Positions 42,724 to 52,555 are shown, counted from the first letter of the stretch. The stretch: DNA of 64,000 nucleotides from Rosettibacter firmus (GCF_036860695.1 NZ_JAYKGJ010000002.1:688001-752000), one strand, 5' to 3'. The notes: generated by a model not told the origin, from the sequence alone. Made by a program: numbers and translations.

Positions 42724-45069
42724 TTATTGAAATTCAACAATCGTAATACCATCGCCCCCATATTCTATATTTGCATAATAATAATTTTTAATCCCTCTAT
42801 AGTTTGAAAGGATATTTTTAACCAGTTGTTTTAAGGCACCTGTCCCCTTACCATGTAAAATTTCTACTTTTTCTAATCCAATCATATTTGCATTATCCAG
42901 AAATTTAATAATCTCCAATTCTGCTTCTTCAGCACGTTTACCCCTTATGTCTAATCGATAATTTATTTCATTAGTATCAACTTTAAAATTTCTAGTTTGG
43001 GGATAATCTATTTCAGATTTTTTTGCTGGAATTAGTTCAGAATATTTAGCTTTTATTTTGATAGAACCAATAGTTAAAACAGCTTTATCTTTATCTTTGT
43101 CCAATTCTTCAATTATTCCTACAGAAGTTGTTCCTTTTATAGAAGCATAATCACCTATTTTTAGTTCTGCTGGAATTTCTTTATTAATATTAGAAACAAA
43201 AACTTTCTTTACTTCTTTTTTTATTTCTTCTATTTCCTGCTTTTCTTTTTTAATTACCTCTTTATTTGCATTAGATTCACGAATATTTTTTATAGCATTT
43301 TCAACTTTTTTGTTTATACTATTCAATAAATCATCAGCTCTTTTTTTTGCTTCTGCCAGTATTTCTTTCTTTTGTTTTTCAAGCATATCAATTTTTTGTT
43401 GATATAAATTTGATAAACTTTTTAATCTCAGATTTTCCAATTCGAGTTTATGCAATTGCTCTCTTAAAGCTTGTGATTTTTTTTCAAGACTTATAAGAAA
43501 TTCCTCAATTTTTATTTTATCTGTATCTAAAAATTTTTTTGAAAGTTTTATAAATTCATCATCAAAGCCAATTCTATTTGCTACTTCAAAAGCATAACTC
43601 GAACCAGGTAAGCCCTGATTAAATACATAAGTTGGTTTAAGTTCTTTTGTATCAAATTCCATCGATGCATTCTGAAAATCTTCGAGCTGATTTGCATATA
43701 ATTTTAGCAGTCCATGATGAGTAGTTGCTAAAACAATTGCTCCTTTATCCCTAAGTGTAATTAATACACCAATTGCAATAGCAACTCCTTCAGTTGGATC
43801 TGTACCTGTACCAATTTCATCAAGTAAAACCAGTGTTCTTTTTGTTGTAGAATTAATTATGTTCTTTATATTTTTTAAATGAGAACTAAAAGTGCTTAAG
43901 TCATCTTCAATTGATTGTGCATCACCAATATCTACAAGAACTTTTTCAAAAAAATGAAAATTTGAATCTGGACTTGCAGGAATTGGGATTCCAGATTGTG
44001 CCATTAAAACCAGTATTCCTGTTGTTTTAAGTGCTACTGTTTTACCACCAGCATTTGGACCAGTAATCACAATAACTTTTTCTTTATCTATTTTAATGTT
44101 TAACGGAACAGTATTATTAATTCCAATCTTTTTTATTAATAATGGATGACGTCCATCAATAATTTGGAATGGTTTATTTTCATCAAAAGTTGGAAAAGAG
44201 CCAATAATTTCTATCGCATATTTTGCTCTTGCAAAAATTGAATCTAATTCAGCAATAGCATCAAGTGCTTTTAATAGTTCACTACTTTGAGCTCCAATTC
44301 TTTGTGTAAGATTTCTTAATATTTTTTCAATTTCACGTTTCTCTGCAAATTTTAGTGAGAGAATTTCGTTATTTAGTTCAAGTGTTTCTTCGGGTTCAAT
44401 ATAAACAGTTTGACCAGTTGATGATTCTGAATGAATAAAACCTTTTACATGTCGTTTATGTTCTGCTTTTACAGGTAATACTATTCTTCCATCTCTTTGT
44501 GTTATGTATTCTTCCTGAACAAGGTAAGATTCACTGAATTGTTTGAGAAGTTTATTAACTAATTTTTGTAAATGAAATTCCTTTTCTTTTATTTCTAAAC
44601 GAATTGATTTTAGTTCAGAAGATGCATCATCACGAATGTCTCCACTTTCAGTAAATATTCTACTTATTTGATGTTCAAATACTTTATCTACAAATAATGA
44701 ATTTCTGATTTCAGCTAATACATCTGAGTTTTCTTCTTTGGGTTTTAAATATTGATATAACTTTCTTGATACCTCAGCAATTTTTAATATCTCTAAAATT
44801 TGTTTTGACGTAAGTATAACACCTTCGATTCTACTTCTATATAATGTTTCTGTTAAATCTGGCAAATAATCAATTGGGGGGACATCATTAAGAATTAAAA
44901 TTTCTTTTGCTTTATTAACTCTTTCTCCCTCGATTAATATTTTATTAATATCATCTAATGGAATTAGCGATAGAACTTTCTTCTTTCCCTTCTCTGTAAT
45001 ACAATATTTTGAAATATAAGTTAATACTTTCGGGAATTCGAGTTTTTCTAATACTTCTGAATTAATCAT
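42724..45069 (-). CDS. mutS2: MutS2 family ATPase/endonuclease
   Basis: 781 residues: core and clamp helices (about 1-310), the ABC-type ATPase with TGPNAGGKTVALKTTG and LVLLDEIGTGTDPTEG, a long coiled coil (about 510-640), a KOW-like part and a C-terminal Smr domain (LDIRGKRAEEAE and LHGKGTGAL). It lacks the MutS mismatch-reading domain. MutS2 suppresses recombination or splits collided ribosomes, depending on the organism studied. It overlaps cvpA by 4 bases, a frequent pairing. Confidence 0.93.
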   Translation of the reverse strand: MINSEVLEKLEFPKVLTYISKYCITEKGKKKVLSLIPLDDINKILIEGERVNKAKEILILNDVPPIDYLPDLTETLYRSRIEGVILTSKQILEILKIAEVSRKLYQYLKPKEENSDVLAEIRNSLFVDKVFEHQISRIFTESGDIRDDASSELKSIRLEIKEKEFHLQKLVNKLLKQFSESYLVQEEYITQRDGRIVLPVKAEHKRHVKGFIHSESSTGQTVYIEPEETLELNNEILSLKFAEKREIEKILRNLTQRIGAQSSELLKALDAIAELDSIFARAKYAIEIIGSFPTFDENKPFQIIDGRHPLLIKKIGINNTVPLNIKIDKEKVIVITGPNAGGKTVALKTTGILVLMAQSGIPIPASPDSNFHFFEKVLVDIGDAQSIEDDLSTFSSHLKNIKNIINSTTKRTLVLLDEIGTGTDPTEGVAIAIGVLITLRDKGAIVLATTHHGLLKLYANQLEDFQNASMEFDTKELKPTYVFNQGLPGSSYAFEVANRIGFDDEFIKLSKKFLDTDKIKIEEFLISLEKKSQALREQLHKLELENLRLKSLSNLYQQKIDMLEKQKKEILAEAKKRADDLLNSINKKVENAIKNIRESNANKEVIKKEKQEIEEIKKEVKKVFVSNINKEIPAELKIGDYASIKGTTSVGIIEELDKDKDKAVLTIGSIKIKAKYSELIPAKKSEIDYPQTRNFKVDTNEINYRLDIRGKRAEEAELEIIKFLDNANMIGLEKVEILHGKGTGALKQLVKNILSNYRGIKNYYYANIEYGGDGITIVEFQ

Positions 45070-45617
45070 TTTATAATTAATGAATCTATAGGTGGTGTTT
45101 TAATTGTGTCTTTGTTTTCAATAAAATTTTTTATTACTTCTGAAGCTTCTGATTGCTTACCAATAAAAAAATCAATTGATTTAGGGATAATATTAGCTAC
45201 ATGTGAATATGTAAAAGATTCCTTTTTAGTTATGTCATCAGGAAAACCAAGAATATCTAAAACAATTAATAATCCACTTAAAAAAAATACAATTTGAACA
45301 ATACCAATTAAACCACCTAAAAATTGATTGAGAAATTTATTGAGTTTATCTACGGGATGAACTATTCGTTTTAAAATTGTTGTAATTAATATTACAATTA
45401 AAAAAATGAGTATACCAGAAAAGATATTTGAAAAATATTCATCTTCATTAAAGATAGGATTTAAATATTTCCCTAAAGTTTGGGAATATTCAAAAGATAA
45501 AAATACTGCTAAGATTAATCCAATTAATCCAATAATTTTTCTAATTAATCCATCTTTAAAACCAAGTATAAAACCTATTGCAATTATAATAAATATTAAA
45601 TAATCAACGTAATTCAA
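45066..45617 (-). CDS. cvpA: CvpA-family membrane protein
   Basis: 183 residues with four hydrophobic helices (about 4-20, 25-45, 65-85, 105-125) and a polar C-terminal tail. FIIIAIGFILGFKDGLIRKIIGLIG is typical of CvpA, named for colicin V production and often found beside mutS2. The exact role is unknown; it may be a small channel or scaffold. It overlaps yqeY and mutS2 by 4 bases on each side. Confidence 0.82.
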   Translation of the reverse strand: MNYVDYLIFIIIAIGFILGFKDGLIRKIIGLIGLILAVFLSFEYSQTLGKYLNPIFNEDEYFSNIFSGILIFLIVILITTILKRIVHPVDKLNKFLNQFLGGLIGIVQIVFFLSGLLIVLDILGFPDDITKKESFTYSHVANIIPKSIDFFIGKQSEASEVIKNFIENKDTIKTPPIDSLIIK

Positions 45618-46066
45618 TTGATACTCAGAAATTTTTCAACAATCTCTTTTATTACTTTACCGTCAGCTTTACCTTTCAGAGTTTTTGCAGCTAAAGGCAT
45701 TAAACGTGGGAAGTCACTTTTTTCTTTAGCATTTATTTCAGCAGCAATTTTTTTTACTTCTTCCAGTATTTCTTCATATGTAAGTTGTTTTGGTAAATAT
45801 TCTTCAATTATTTTTAATTCAGTTTCTTCTTTTTCTGCAAGATCGTTTCTGTTAGCACTACGATATTGTTCTATTGCTTCTTTCCTTTTTTTTGCAGCAG
45901 ATGTTAGAATTCGTATCTCTTCATCAGATGTAAGTTCTTTGCCAGAACCACTTTTTTCGAATTCAAGGATTAGTGCTCTTATGGAACGAATCGTTTCGAG
46001 GCGAGTTTTATCGCCAGTTTTCATTGCTTCTTTTAAATCATTATTTATTCTATCACGTAAATTCAT
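45614..46066 (-). CDS. yqeY: GatB/YqeY domain protein
   Basis: 150 residues. LRDRINNDLKEAMKTGDKTRLETIR at the N-terminus and FPRLMPLAAKTLKGKADGKVI near the C-terminus are the YqeY pattern, resembling the GatB tail domain of the tRNA-dependent amidotransferase. Its function is not established; a tRNA-related role is likely from the domain. A terminator ends only about 10 bases upstream of its ATG, with GAGG between. Confidence 0.85.
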   Translation of the reverse strand: MNLRDRINNDLKEAMKTGDKTRLETIRSIRALILEFEKSGSGKELTSDEEIRILTSAAKKRKEAIEQYRSANRNDLAEKEETELKIIEEYLPKQLTYEEILEEVKKIAAEINAKEKSDFPRLMPLAAKTLKGKADGKVIKEIVEKFLSIN

Positions 46067-46075
46067 AGCAACCTC

Positions 46076-46112
46076 AAAAAAAAAGGCAGGCTATTAAATG
46101 AACAACCTGCCT
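46076..46112 (-). terminator. Rho-independent terminator after the exbB-exbD-exbD operon
   Basis: On the minus strand AGGCAGG (46106-46112) pairs with CCTGCCT (46084-46090), followed by a run of nine T (46076-46084, sharing one base with the stem). It lies 22 bases after the last exbD and 10 bases before the yqeY start. Confidence 0.85.
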
Positions 46113-46133
46113 CAGTGTTTTAGAAATATATAA

Positions 46134-46547
46134 TTAAATTTTCAGCATAGCTGAATAATTTATTCTTAAGCAAGAAGCCTTTCTTAATTCTTGCTGAATA
46201 TCCGTGACAATACCCATATCAGAATTTTTATCTATTCTTAAAGAAACGATAACGTTTGGTAATGCAACTCTTTTTGCATACATAATTTTCTGGATTTCTT
46301 CAAGTTTTGTAATACTATCATTCAACTGTATTCTACCGTCGTTACCAACCCATATATAAGAGATTAATCTTTTATTTTCGATTTTTTCTATTGCTTTTGC
46401 TTCTGGTAATTTAAATTTTACCAAAACATCAACTTCTCGTAATGTTGTAGTAACCATAAAGAACAACAGTAACATAAATACAATGTCTGGTAATGAAGCA
46501 GTTGGTATTTGCTGTTTAACTGCAGCTCTCTTTTTCTGAAATTTCAT
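46134..46547 (-). CDS. exbD: ExbD/TolR-family protein, second paralogue
   Basis: 137 residues. One N-terminal membrane helix holds the functional Asp21 (SLPDIVFMLLLFFMV); the periplasmic domain follows (WVGNDGRIQLND). With ExbB it converts the proton gradient to mechanical work for TonB or Tol systems. It is the last gene of a three-gene operon, 15 bases after the first exbD. Which partner (TonB, TolA, gliding or other) it drives is not shown in the window. Confidence 0.88.
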   Translation of the reverse strand: MKFQKKRAAVKQQIPTASLPDIVFMLLLFFMVTTTLREVDVLVKFKLPEAKAIEKIENKRLISYIWVGNDGRIQLNDSITKLEEIQKIMYAKRVALPNVIVSLRIDKNSDMGIVTDIQQELRKASCLRINYSAMLKI

Positions 46548-46562
46548 TTATCAACCTCAAAA

Positions 46563-47108
46563 TTATTTTTTTACGATTTCTGGTTCTGCAATACTTATAG
46601 TTATAGGAATCTTTTCCTTAATTTCTTTCATTTCTTCACTTCGCTCATCAATATCAATCAAACGTTTTCCAAATCTTTTTCGAGCATATTCTTCTCTTAC
46701 TTGAAAATATGCTTCCTTTATTTGATCAAGAGCTTGAATATACAAATTATAATTTGTTTTTCTATCCGTCTTTATAGATACTACCAGCTTTTTGTTAGCG
46801 GGTAAATCAATTTTACTTTCGATTCTTGGTTTTAATATTTTAGAAATTTGAGGTATTGCAATAACTTCATTATTAAGGAGAACATCACCATTTTCATTGA
46901 TTAATACAGCTGCAAGTCTATCTTTTGAAATTGGAACTAATTCCTGTTGACCTGGCGGAATATACTCTGGTAACACAAGTCCAATGCCAGTATCAACATC
47001 AATTACTGTAGAAGCAAGAAAGAATAAAAGTAATAAGAATGAAATATCTGCCATTGAACTTGTTGGGATTTCCGCTTCTGGTAGTTTTCGTTTTCTTAGT
47101 TTTACCAT
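46563..47108 (-). CDS. exbD: ExbD/TolR-family protein, first paralogue
   Basis: 181 residues, longer than usual by about 40 at the C-terminus. The membrane helix has the conserved Asp (SMADISFLLLLFFLA) and the periplasmic part has LINENGDVLLNNEVI. The charged, helical C-terminal extension (about 130-181) is not found in the second paralogue. It lies 20 bases downstream of exbB. Confidence 0.88.
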   Translation of the reverse strand: MVKLRKRKLPEAEIPTSSMADISFLLLLFFLASTVIDVDTGIGLVLPEYIPPGQQELVPISKDRLAAVLINENGDVLLNNEVIAIPQISKILKPRIESKIDLPANKKLVVSIKTDRKTNYNLYIQALDQIKEAYFQVREEYARKRFGKRLIDIDERSEEMKEIKEKIPITISIAEPEIVKK

Positions 47109-47128
47109 TTTTTAGATACTCAGATTTA

Positions 47129-47824
47129 TTATGACTTATTTTTAGTTTTCAATTCATAAAGTGCATCAATCAATTCGATTGAACTTTCTTCCATATCAGC
47201 TACTAACTTATCAATTCTTGAAACAAAATAATTATAGAATATCTGAAGAGTCATAGCAACAACAAGACCAAATAGAGTGGTCAAAAGTGCAACAGAAATA
47301 CCACCTGCAACAATACTTGGAGAAATTTGGGCAGCTTCTTTAATAGCATCAAATGCTTGAATCATACCTTGAACAGTTCCAGTAAAACCAAGTAATGGAG
47401 CTAGAGAAATAAAAGTAGAAATCCAGATTAAACCTTTTTCGAGGAAGCCCATTTCAATTGCACCATAAGCCATAATGGCTTTTTCTGCTGCGTCCAAACC
47501 TTCATTTGCACGTAAAAGACCTGCATGAAACACCGAAGCTATAGATCCCCTTGTATTTTCACATAATTTTATTGCTTCTTCTACACCACCATTTTTTAGA
47601 GCATCTTTAACCTGAACAATAAACTTCTTTGTATTAATTGTTGCTCTTGATAAAGTCCATAAGCGTTCAAGTGCAAAACCTAAACCTAAAACCAAACAGC
47701 CTAAAATAGGCCACATAAAAAATCCACCTTCTATGAATTTTTGTTGTAAATATCCAACCAAGCTTTGTTCTTGAACCTGGGCTAAAATTGTCATCATAGT
47801 TTCTGTGATAAATGAAAGTTGCAT
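47129..47824 (-). CDS. exbB: MotA/TolQ/ExbB proton channel protein
   Basis: 231 residues from ATG at 47824. A TTG at 47839 also opens the frame, but GGAGG lies between the two, 8 bases before the ATG, so the ATG is right. Three membrane helices are seen (about 33-55, 128-150, 170-195); GLIWISTFISLAPLLGFTGTVQGMI and IVAGGISVALLTTLFGLVVAM are the family signature. It forms the pentameric proton channel with the two ExbD proteins. A long N-terminal part before helix 1 is normal for this type. Confidence 0.92.
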   Translation of the reverse strand: MQLSFITETMMTILAQVQEQSLVGYLQQKFIEGGFFMWPILGCLVLGLGFALERLWTLSRATINTKKFIVQVKDALKNGGVEEAIKLCENTRGSIASVFHAGLLRANEGLDAAEKAIMAYGAIEMGFLEKGLIWISTFISLAPLLGFTGTVQGMIQAFDAIKEAAQISPSIVAGGISVALLTTLFGLVVAMTLQIFYNYFVSRIDKLVADMEESSIELIDALYELKTKNKS

Positions 47825-47832
47825 TAGGTAAA

Positions 47833-47837
47833 CCTCC
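47833..47837 (-). promoter_or_regulatory. Shine-Dalgarno site for exbB
   Basis: GGAGG lies 8 bases upstream of ATG 47824 and inside the reading frame of the upstream TTG, which rules that TTG out as the start. Confidence 0.7.
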
Positions 47838-47885
47838 AATTATGTTAATTAATAAAAAAAATAATTTTCAAAAATTGTGTGGCTA

Positions 47886-47914
47886 ACATTAAATAAATGA
47901 GCCAAAAAAGTCAA
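47886..47914 (-). promoter_or_regulatory. Probable promoter for the exbB-exbD-exbD operon
   Basis: TTGACT (47909-47914), a 17-base spacer and TAATGT (47886-47891) on the minus strand, in the 120-base gap between the SDR gene and exbB. The -35 is near consensus and the spacing optimal; the -10 is weaker. With the terminator at 46076-46112 it frames a three-gene transcription unit. Confidence 0.5.
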
Positions 47915-47944
47915 TAAATTAATTTATCAACAACACAAAATTAA

Positions 47945-48628
47945 TCAATTTTCTATGAATTCAAAAAAGGAAATTATATTTCCTGTTAAAATTTTCCATT
48001 CATCAAAAATTTTCTGAACAACTTCACATATTTTTAATGCAGGAATCAATTTTGATTTATCTTTCATCCACTCTCTATTTTCTGGTGTATCGATTATGTA
48101 TGGGGCTACAGCATTTGCACTCATATTTATTTCTTTCCCTTCAATCGATAAGCTTTTGACTAAATAATTTAATGCACTTTTAGATACTCCATAAGCTGCA
48201 ATATTAGGCTCATTATAAAATGCCGAATATGCACTTGTAAAACAAATTGAACCACCTTTTGCTTCTTTCACAAGTTTTACAAAATATTTTGCAATAAAAA
48301 ACGATGAATTAAGATTTATATCAAGTAAGCTTTTCCATTCTTCATAAGGTGTATCTTCAATCCTTTTTCCACCATAGTATGTTCCAATGGTATTAAATAA
48401 AAACAATAAGGAATTGTTATTAATATTTATCTTTGAAAAGGCATCGGCTACATTTTTTTCTATACTCAAATCTTCTACAAAAATAATATTAACATTTTCA
48501 GCAGGAGAGATATCAAGTGGTTTTCTGGTAAAGAAGTAATATTTATTATAATCTTGATTTAAAAAATATGAAATAGCTGTTTTACCAAGATGGCCCGAAG
48601 AACCAAACAATAAAAGTATTTTTTCCAT
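47945..48628 (-). CDS. Short-chain dehydrogenase/reductase family protein
   Basis: 227 residues. GSSGHLGK near residue 9 is the Rossmann nucleotide loop; FTSAYSAF (catalytic Ser) and AAYGVSKSALNYL (Tyr-x3-Lys) complete the SDR triad, so it should be active. The substrate is unknown. It follows the phosphoesterase gene by 2 bases. The N-terminal pattern resembles the classical SDR group using NAD(P). Confidence 0.85.
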   Translation of the reverse strand: MEKILLLFGSSGHLGKTAISYFLNQDYNKYYFFTRKPLDISPAENVNIIFVEDLSIEKNVADAFSKININNNSLLFLFNTIGTYYGGKRIEDTPYEEWKSLLDINLNSSFFIAKYFVKLVKEAKGGSICFTSAYSAFYNEPNIAAYGVSKSALNYLVKSLSIEGKEINMSANAVAPYIIDTPENREWMKDKSKLIPALKICEVVQKIFDEWKILTGNIISFFEFIEN

Positions 48629-48630
48629 TA

Positions 48631-49680
48631 CTATTTCCTTTCTTCAAAAAATTTAAATTTAGCAGATACAGGAAAATGATCACTGAATCCACCTATGTAT
48701 CTATTACCTGAATAAGTAGGTATTGGAGCTCCAATTTTATTCCCTCCTTTTTGTACCATATACTCAGGTTGAATTATTTCAAAACTATCACATAAATAAT
48801 CTAAATCTTTTTTATCTATTAATGATGATGAAATTATTATTTGATCAAGCATATTCCAGTCACTACCATACATATATGTTCCTTTTCCAGACTCATACAT
48901 TTTATAAGCTACATTAAACAATTCGTTAGAAGTAATATTCTCTTCATTGCAATCAACTTTTTTTGCATTTAATATATCGCTAATTGATGTATTTTCTGGT
49001 TCATCATTAAAATCTCCAAGAATTATAATGTTTGTATTTTTATCCTTCAAAAACAATGAATCAACTTTTTCTCTTAAAGTTTTTGCTGCTATAATTCTAT
49101 TTGGCTCACTTTTAATCTGTCCTCCCAATCTTGATGGCCAGTGATTAACAAAAATATGGAGATTTTTATCTTTAGCCTTGTGATTAAGTACAACATAAAG
49201 TATGTGTCTGGTTTTTTGTTTTTCGGGTAAATTAACCTTAATTGTATCTGCAAAAACAATATTAAAAATGTCTCTATCATAAATCAAAGTAACATCTATT
49301 CCCCTATTGTCTGGTGACTCTCTATAAACAAGTACATAATTTCTAAAGTTTAATTTGTAAAGAAGTCTTTTTACTACATTAATATTCTCAACTTCCTGTA
49401 AAGCTAAAATGTCTGGTCCACATCCATCATTCATATAATTAATTACTCGCATTAGATTAGTAAGTTTGGTTTCAAGTTTATCATCAGTCCATTGTTTTTT
49501 ACTTTCTGGTAAAAATTCTGAATCATTTTTGAAAGGATCATCTTCTGTATCAAATAAATTTTCAACATTCCATGTTGCAATAAAAATTTCATTGTTTTCT
49601 AAATGACTTTGACAGCTTAGAGTAAAAGGCAGAAGCAAAATCAAGATAAATGATTGACCGAAAATTTTTATTTTTTTCAT
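48631..49680 (-). CDS. Secreted endonuclease/exonuclease/phosphatase-family lipoprotein
   Basis: 349 residues. A signal peptide ends in the lipobox-like LPFTLSC (Cys about 23), so it is probably a lipoprotein. The EEP fold motifs are present: TWNVENLFDTEDDPF, LALQEVEN, VNHWPSRLGG, ILGDFNDEPEN and the final SDHFPVSAKF. The family includes DNases, sphingomyelinases and phosphatases; the substrate cannot be told here. It is divergent from polA across an 85-base gap. Confidence 0.85.
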   Translation of the reverse strand: MKKIKIFGQSFILILLLPFTLSCQSHLENNEIFIATWNVENLFDTEDDPFKNDSEFLPESKKQWTDDKLETKLTNLMRVINYMNDGCGPDILALQEVENINVVKRLLYKLNFRNYVLVYRESPDNRGIDVTLIYDRDIFNIVFADTIKVNLPEKQKTRHILYVVLNHKAKDKNLHIFVNHWPSRLGGQIKSEPNRIIAAKTLREKVDSLFLKDKNTNIIILGDFNDEPENTSISDILNAKKVDCNEENITSNELFNVAYKMYESGKGTYMYGSDWNMLDQIIISSSLIDKKDLDYLCDSFEIIQPEYMVQKGGNKIGAPIPTYSGNRYIGGFSDHFPVSAKFKFFEERK

Positions 49681-49765
49681 ATTGTATTGTGTGGTTATTA
49701 TTAAACTTAATTTTTATTTTTAATTAAGAATATAAAAAAATAATTAAGTCATTAAAAGAAATAAC

Positions 49766-52555
49766 ATGAAAGAAAATAAAAAGAAATTTGTAATAATTGA
49801 TGCAATGGCTTTAGCGTATAAAGGCTATTATGCTTTTATATCGAGACCACTAATGACATCCAAAGGAGAACCAACTTCGGCAGTTTATGGTTTTGTGAGT
49901 CAACTATTAAAAATTATTGAAGATACAAAACCAGATTATATAGCAGTAGCATTCGATTCGAAAGAAAAAACATTCAGACATGAAAAGTATGAGAACTATA
50001 AATCTTCACGCGAAGAAATGCCTGAAGATATGATTCAACAATTAAATAGAATTAAAGAAATTATCGAAGCTTTTAGAATTCCGATTTATATACTTCCTGG
50101 TTACGAAGCTGATGACTTAATTGGTACTGCTGTAAAAAAAGCAGCAAAGGAAGGGTTTTTGTGTTATGCAATTACACCTGATAAAGATTTTATTCAATTA
50201 GTTTCTGAAAATATTAAACTTATTAAACCTGGAAAAACCACTGATGAAATCATTACAATAGATGAAGAAAAAGTTCGTGAAGAATACGGATTTGAACCAA
50301 AGCAAATGATTGACTTTTTAGCTTTAGTTGGTGATTCATCAGATGATATACCAGGAGTAGCAGGTATTGGACCAAAAACTGCTTTACCTTTGATTCAGAA
50401 ATTTAAAACTCTTGAAAATATATATAAGAATCTTGATAAAATAGATAAGCAAAGTATAGCAAACAAATTAATTGAAAGTAAAGAAAATGCTTTTTTATCA
50501 AAAGAATTAGCAACTATAAATACTAACGTACCATTCGAAATTAATTTTGAAGAAGCAAAATTTCAAAAACCTGATCTGGAAAAACTACTCAAAATATTTG
50601 GTGAACTCGAATTCAAAACTTTTGTTTCAAGAATCAAGAAAATATTTTCTGATGAAGTAAGCGAGATTCAAACTATACCAGCTGAAATAAAACCATCTAC
50701 GAACGAAAATATTCAAGTCTACGATAAAACAAAAGTTAAATATCATTTAATTACTTCTGAAGATGATGCTAAGAAGCTTGCAAACACACTCTCTTCTTCC
50801 GATTTATTTGTATTTGATACTGAAACAGATTCATTAAATACATTTGAAGCAAATTTAGCAGGTTGTTCATTTGCTACTAAACCAAAAGAAGCATGGTTTG
50901 TTGCCATTAATCCTCATAAAGAAACTGGTGGCTTATTCTATGCTAATTTATCTGAGCGATTACCAGTTGATCGATTCATAAAAATTTTCAAACCAATTTT
51001 TGAAAACAAAAAAATCAAAAAAGTTTGTCAAAATGGGAAGTATGACATTGGTATTTTAAGAAAATATGGTATTAATGTAGAAAATTTTTATTTTGACACA
51101 ATGCTCGCCAGCTATGTAATAGATCCAGACCAAAAACATGGTATGGATGAATTGTCCGAAAAATATCTAAACTATAAACCAATCCCGTTGCTCGAATTAA
51201 TTGGTTCTAAAAAAACACCAGAAAAAATTTTTGAAGTTGAAGCTGAAAGATTAGCTGAGTATTCCTGTGAAGATGCAGATATAACATTCAGACTTTACAA
51301 AATACTTGATGAAATTCTTAAGAAAGAAGGACTGGATAAAGTTGCATATGAAATTGAATTTCCACTTGTTCCCGTTCTCGAAGATATGGAAAGAACTGGT
51401 GTTAAAATCGATACAAAAATTTTACAGGATTTCAGTAAAGATTTACAAATTCTACTTGATAATTATTCAAATGAAATTTATAGATTGGCAGGTGAAAAAT
51501 TTAATATCAATTCTACACAACAATTACAAAAAATATTATTTGAAAAACTGAAACTGCCAGAAACAAGTAAAACCAAAACAGGTTTTTCAACAGATGCACG
51601 AGCTCTTGAATCCTTAAAAGGAACTCATCCCATTATTGATATCATAATGGATTATAGACAGGTTTCTAAATTAAAATCAACTTATACAGATGCATTACCA
51701 GATTTAATTAATCCACAAACAGGTAGAATTCATACAACTTATAATCAAACTGCTGCATCAACAGGTAGATTGTCGAGCAATGATCCGAATCTTCAAAATA
51801 TTCCAATAAGATCAGAATTAGGGAAAGAAATTCGTAGAGCTTTTATTCCTCACGATAAAAATTTTGTTATCCTTAGTGCAGATTATAGCCAGATAGAATT
51901 AAGAATAATGGCAAGTATCTGTGGCGATGAAACATTAATCAGTGCATTTAAAAATGGTGAAGACATTCATCGAAGAACTGCTGCACTTGTTTTTAAAGTC
52001 AATCCAGAAGAAGTGACACCAGATATGAGACGAAAAGCAAAAGAAGTAAATTTTGGAATTTTATATGGACTCGGTCCTTTTGGATTAAAAACTCGTCTCG
52101 GAATTTCACAATCTCATGCTAAAGAAATTTTTGAGAATTACTTTAATTCCTTCAAAAAAGTAAAACAATTTATGGAAGATTCGATTAGAAAAGCACAGCA
52201 AAAAGGTTATGCAGAAACTTTAATGGGAAGAAGAAGATATCTAAGAAATATTAATAGTAAAAATAAAGTTGTACGACAATTTGAAGAACGTGTTGCGATT
52301 AATATGCCAGTTCAGGGAACAGCTGCAGATATGATAAAACTTGCTATGATTAAAATATATAATGAACTAAAGAAAAGAAAAGCACAAACAAAAATGATTT
52401 TACAAGTTCATGACGAATTGGTTTTCGATGCTCATAAAAACGAAGTTGATGAACTAAAATTTGTTATAAAAGATTTAATGGAAAATGCTCTACCTTTAAA
52501 TATACCAGTAGTTGTTGATATTGGAATTGGTGATAACTGGCTGGATGCTCACTAA
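49766..52555 (+). CDS. polA: DNA polymerase I
   Basis: 929 residues with all three activities. The 5'-3' exonuclease domain (about 1-290) has FVIIDAMALAYKGYYAF, GYEADDLIGT and GDSSDDIPGVAGIGPKTA. The 3'-5' domain (about 325-515) keeps FDTETDSL, CQNGKYDIGIL and the later Asp in SCEDADITFRL, so proofreading should be active, unlike Taq. The polymerase has SADYSQIELRIMA, the O-helix RRKAKEVNFGILYGLG and QVHDELVFDAH. It is a single plus-strand gene; its stop is 3 bases from the end of the convergent gene. Confidence 0.97.
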   Translation: MKENKKKFVIIDAMALAYKGYYAFISRPLMTSKGEPTSAVYGFVSQLLKIIEDTKPDYIAVAFDSKEKTFRHEKYENYKSSREEMPEDMIQQLNRIKEIIEAFRIPIYILPGYEADDLIGTAVKKAAKEGFLCYAITPDKDFIQLVSENIKLIKPGKTTDEIITIDEEKVREEYGFEPKQMIDFLALVGDSSDDIPGVAGIGPKTALPLIQKFKTLENIYKNLDKIDKQSIANKLIESKENAFLSKELATINTNVPFEINFEEAKFQKPDLEKLLKIFGELEFKTFVSRIKKIFSDEVSEIQTIPAEIKPSTNENIQVYDKTKVKYHLITSEDDAKKLANTLSSSDLFVFDTETDSLNTFEANLAGCSFATKPKEAWFVAINPHKETGGLFYANLSERLPVDRFIKIFKPIFENKKIKKVCQNGKYDIGILRKYGINVENFYFDTMLASYVIDPDQKHGMDELSEKYLNYKPIPLLELIGSKKTPEKIFEVEAERLAEYSCEDADITFRLYKILDEILKKEGLDKVAYEIEFPLVPVLEDMERTGVKIDTKILQDFSKDLQILLDNYSNEIYRLAGEKFNINSTQQLQKILFEKLKLPETSKTKTGFSTDARALESLKGTHPIIDIIMDYRQVSKLKSTYTDALPDLINPQTGRIHTTYNQTAASTGRLSSNDPNLQNIPIRSELGKEIRRAFIPHDKNFVILSADYSQIELRIMASICGDETLISAFKNGEDIHRRTAALVFKVNPEEVTPDMRRKAKEVNFGILYGLGPFGLKTRLGISQSHAKEIFENYFNSFKKVKQFMEDSIRKAQQKGYAETLMGRRRYLRNINSKNKVVRQFEERVAINMPVQGTAADMIKLAMIKIYNELKKRKAQTKMILQVHDELVFDAHKNEVDELKFVIKDLMENALPLNIPVVVDIGIGDNWLDAH

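Noticed and set aside
45618-46097. 159-codon open frame opposite yqeY
   Set aside because: It is antisense to a conserved gene, Ser/Phe-rich as expected for a shadow frame, and runs through the terminator hairpin.
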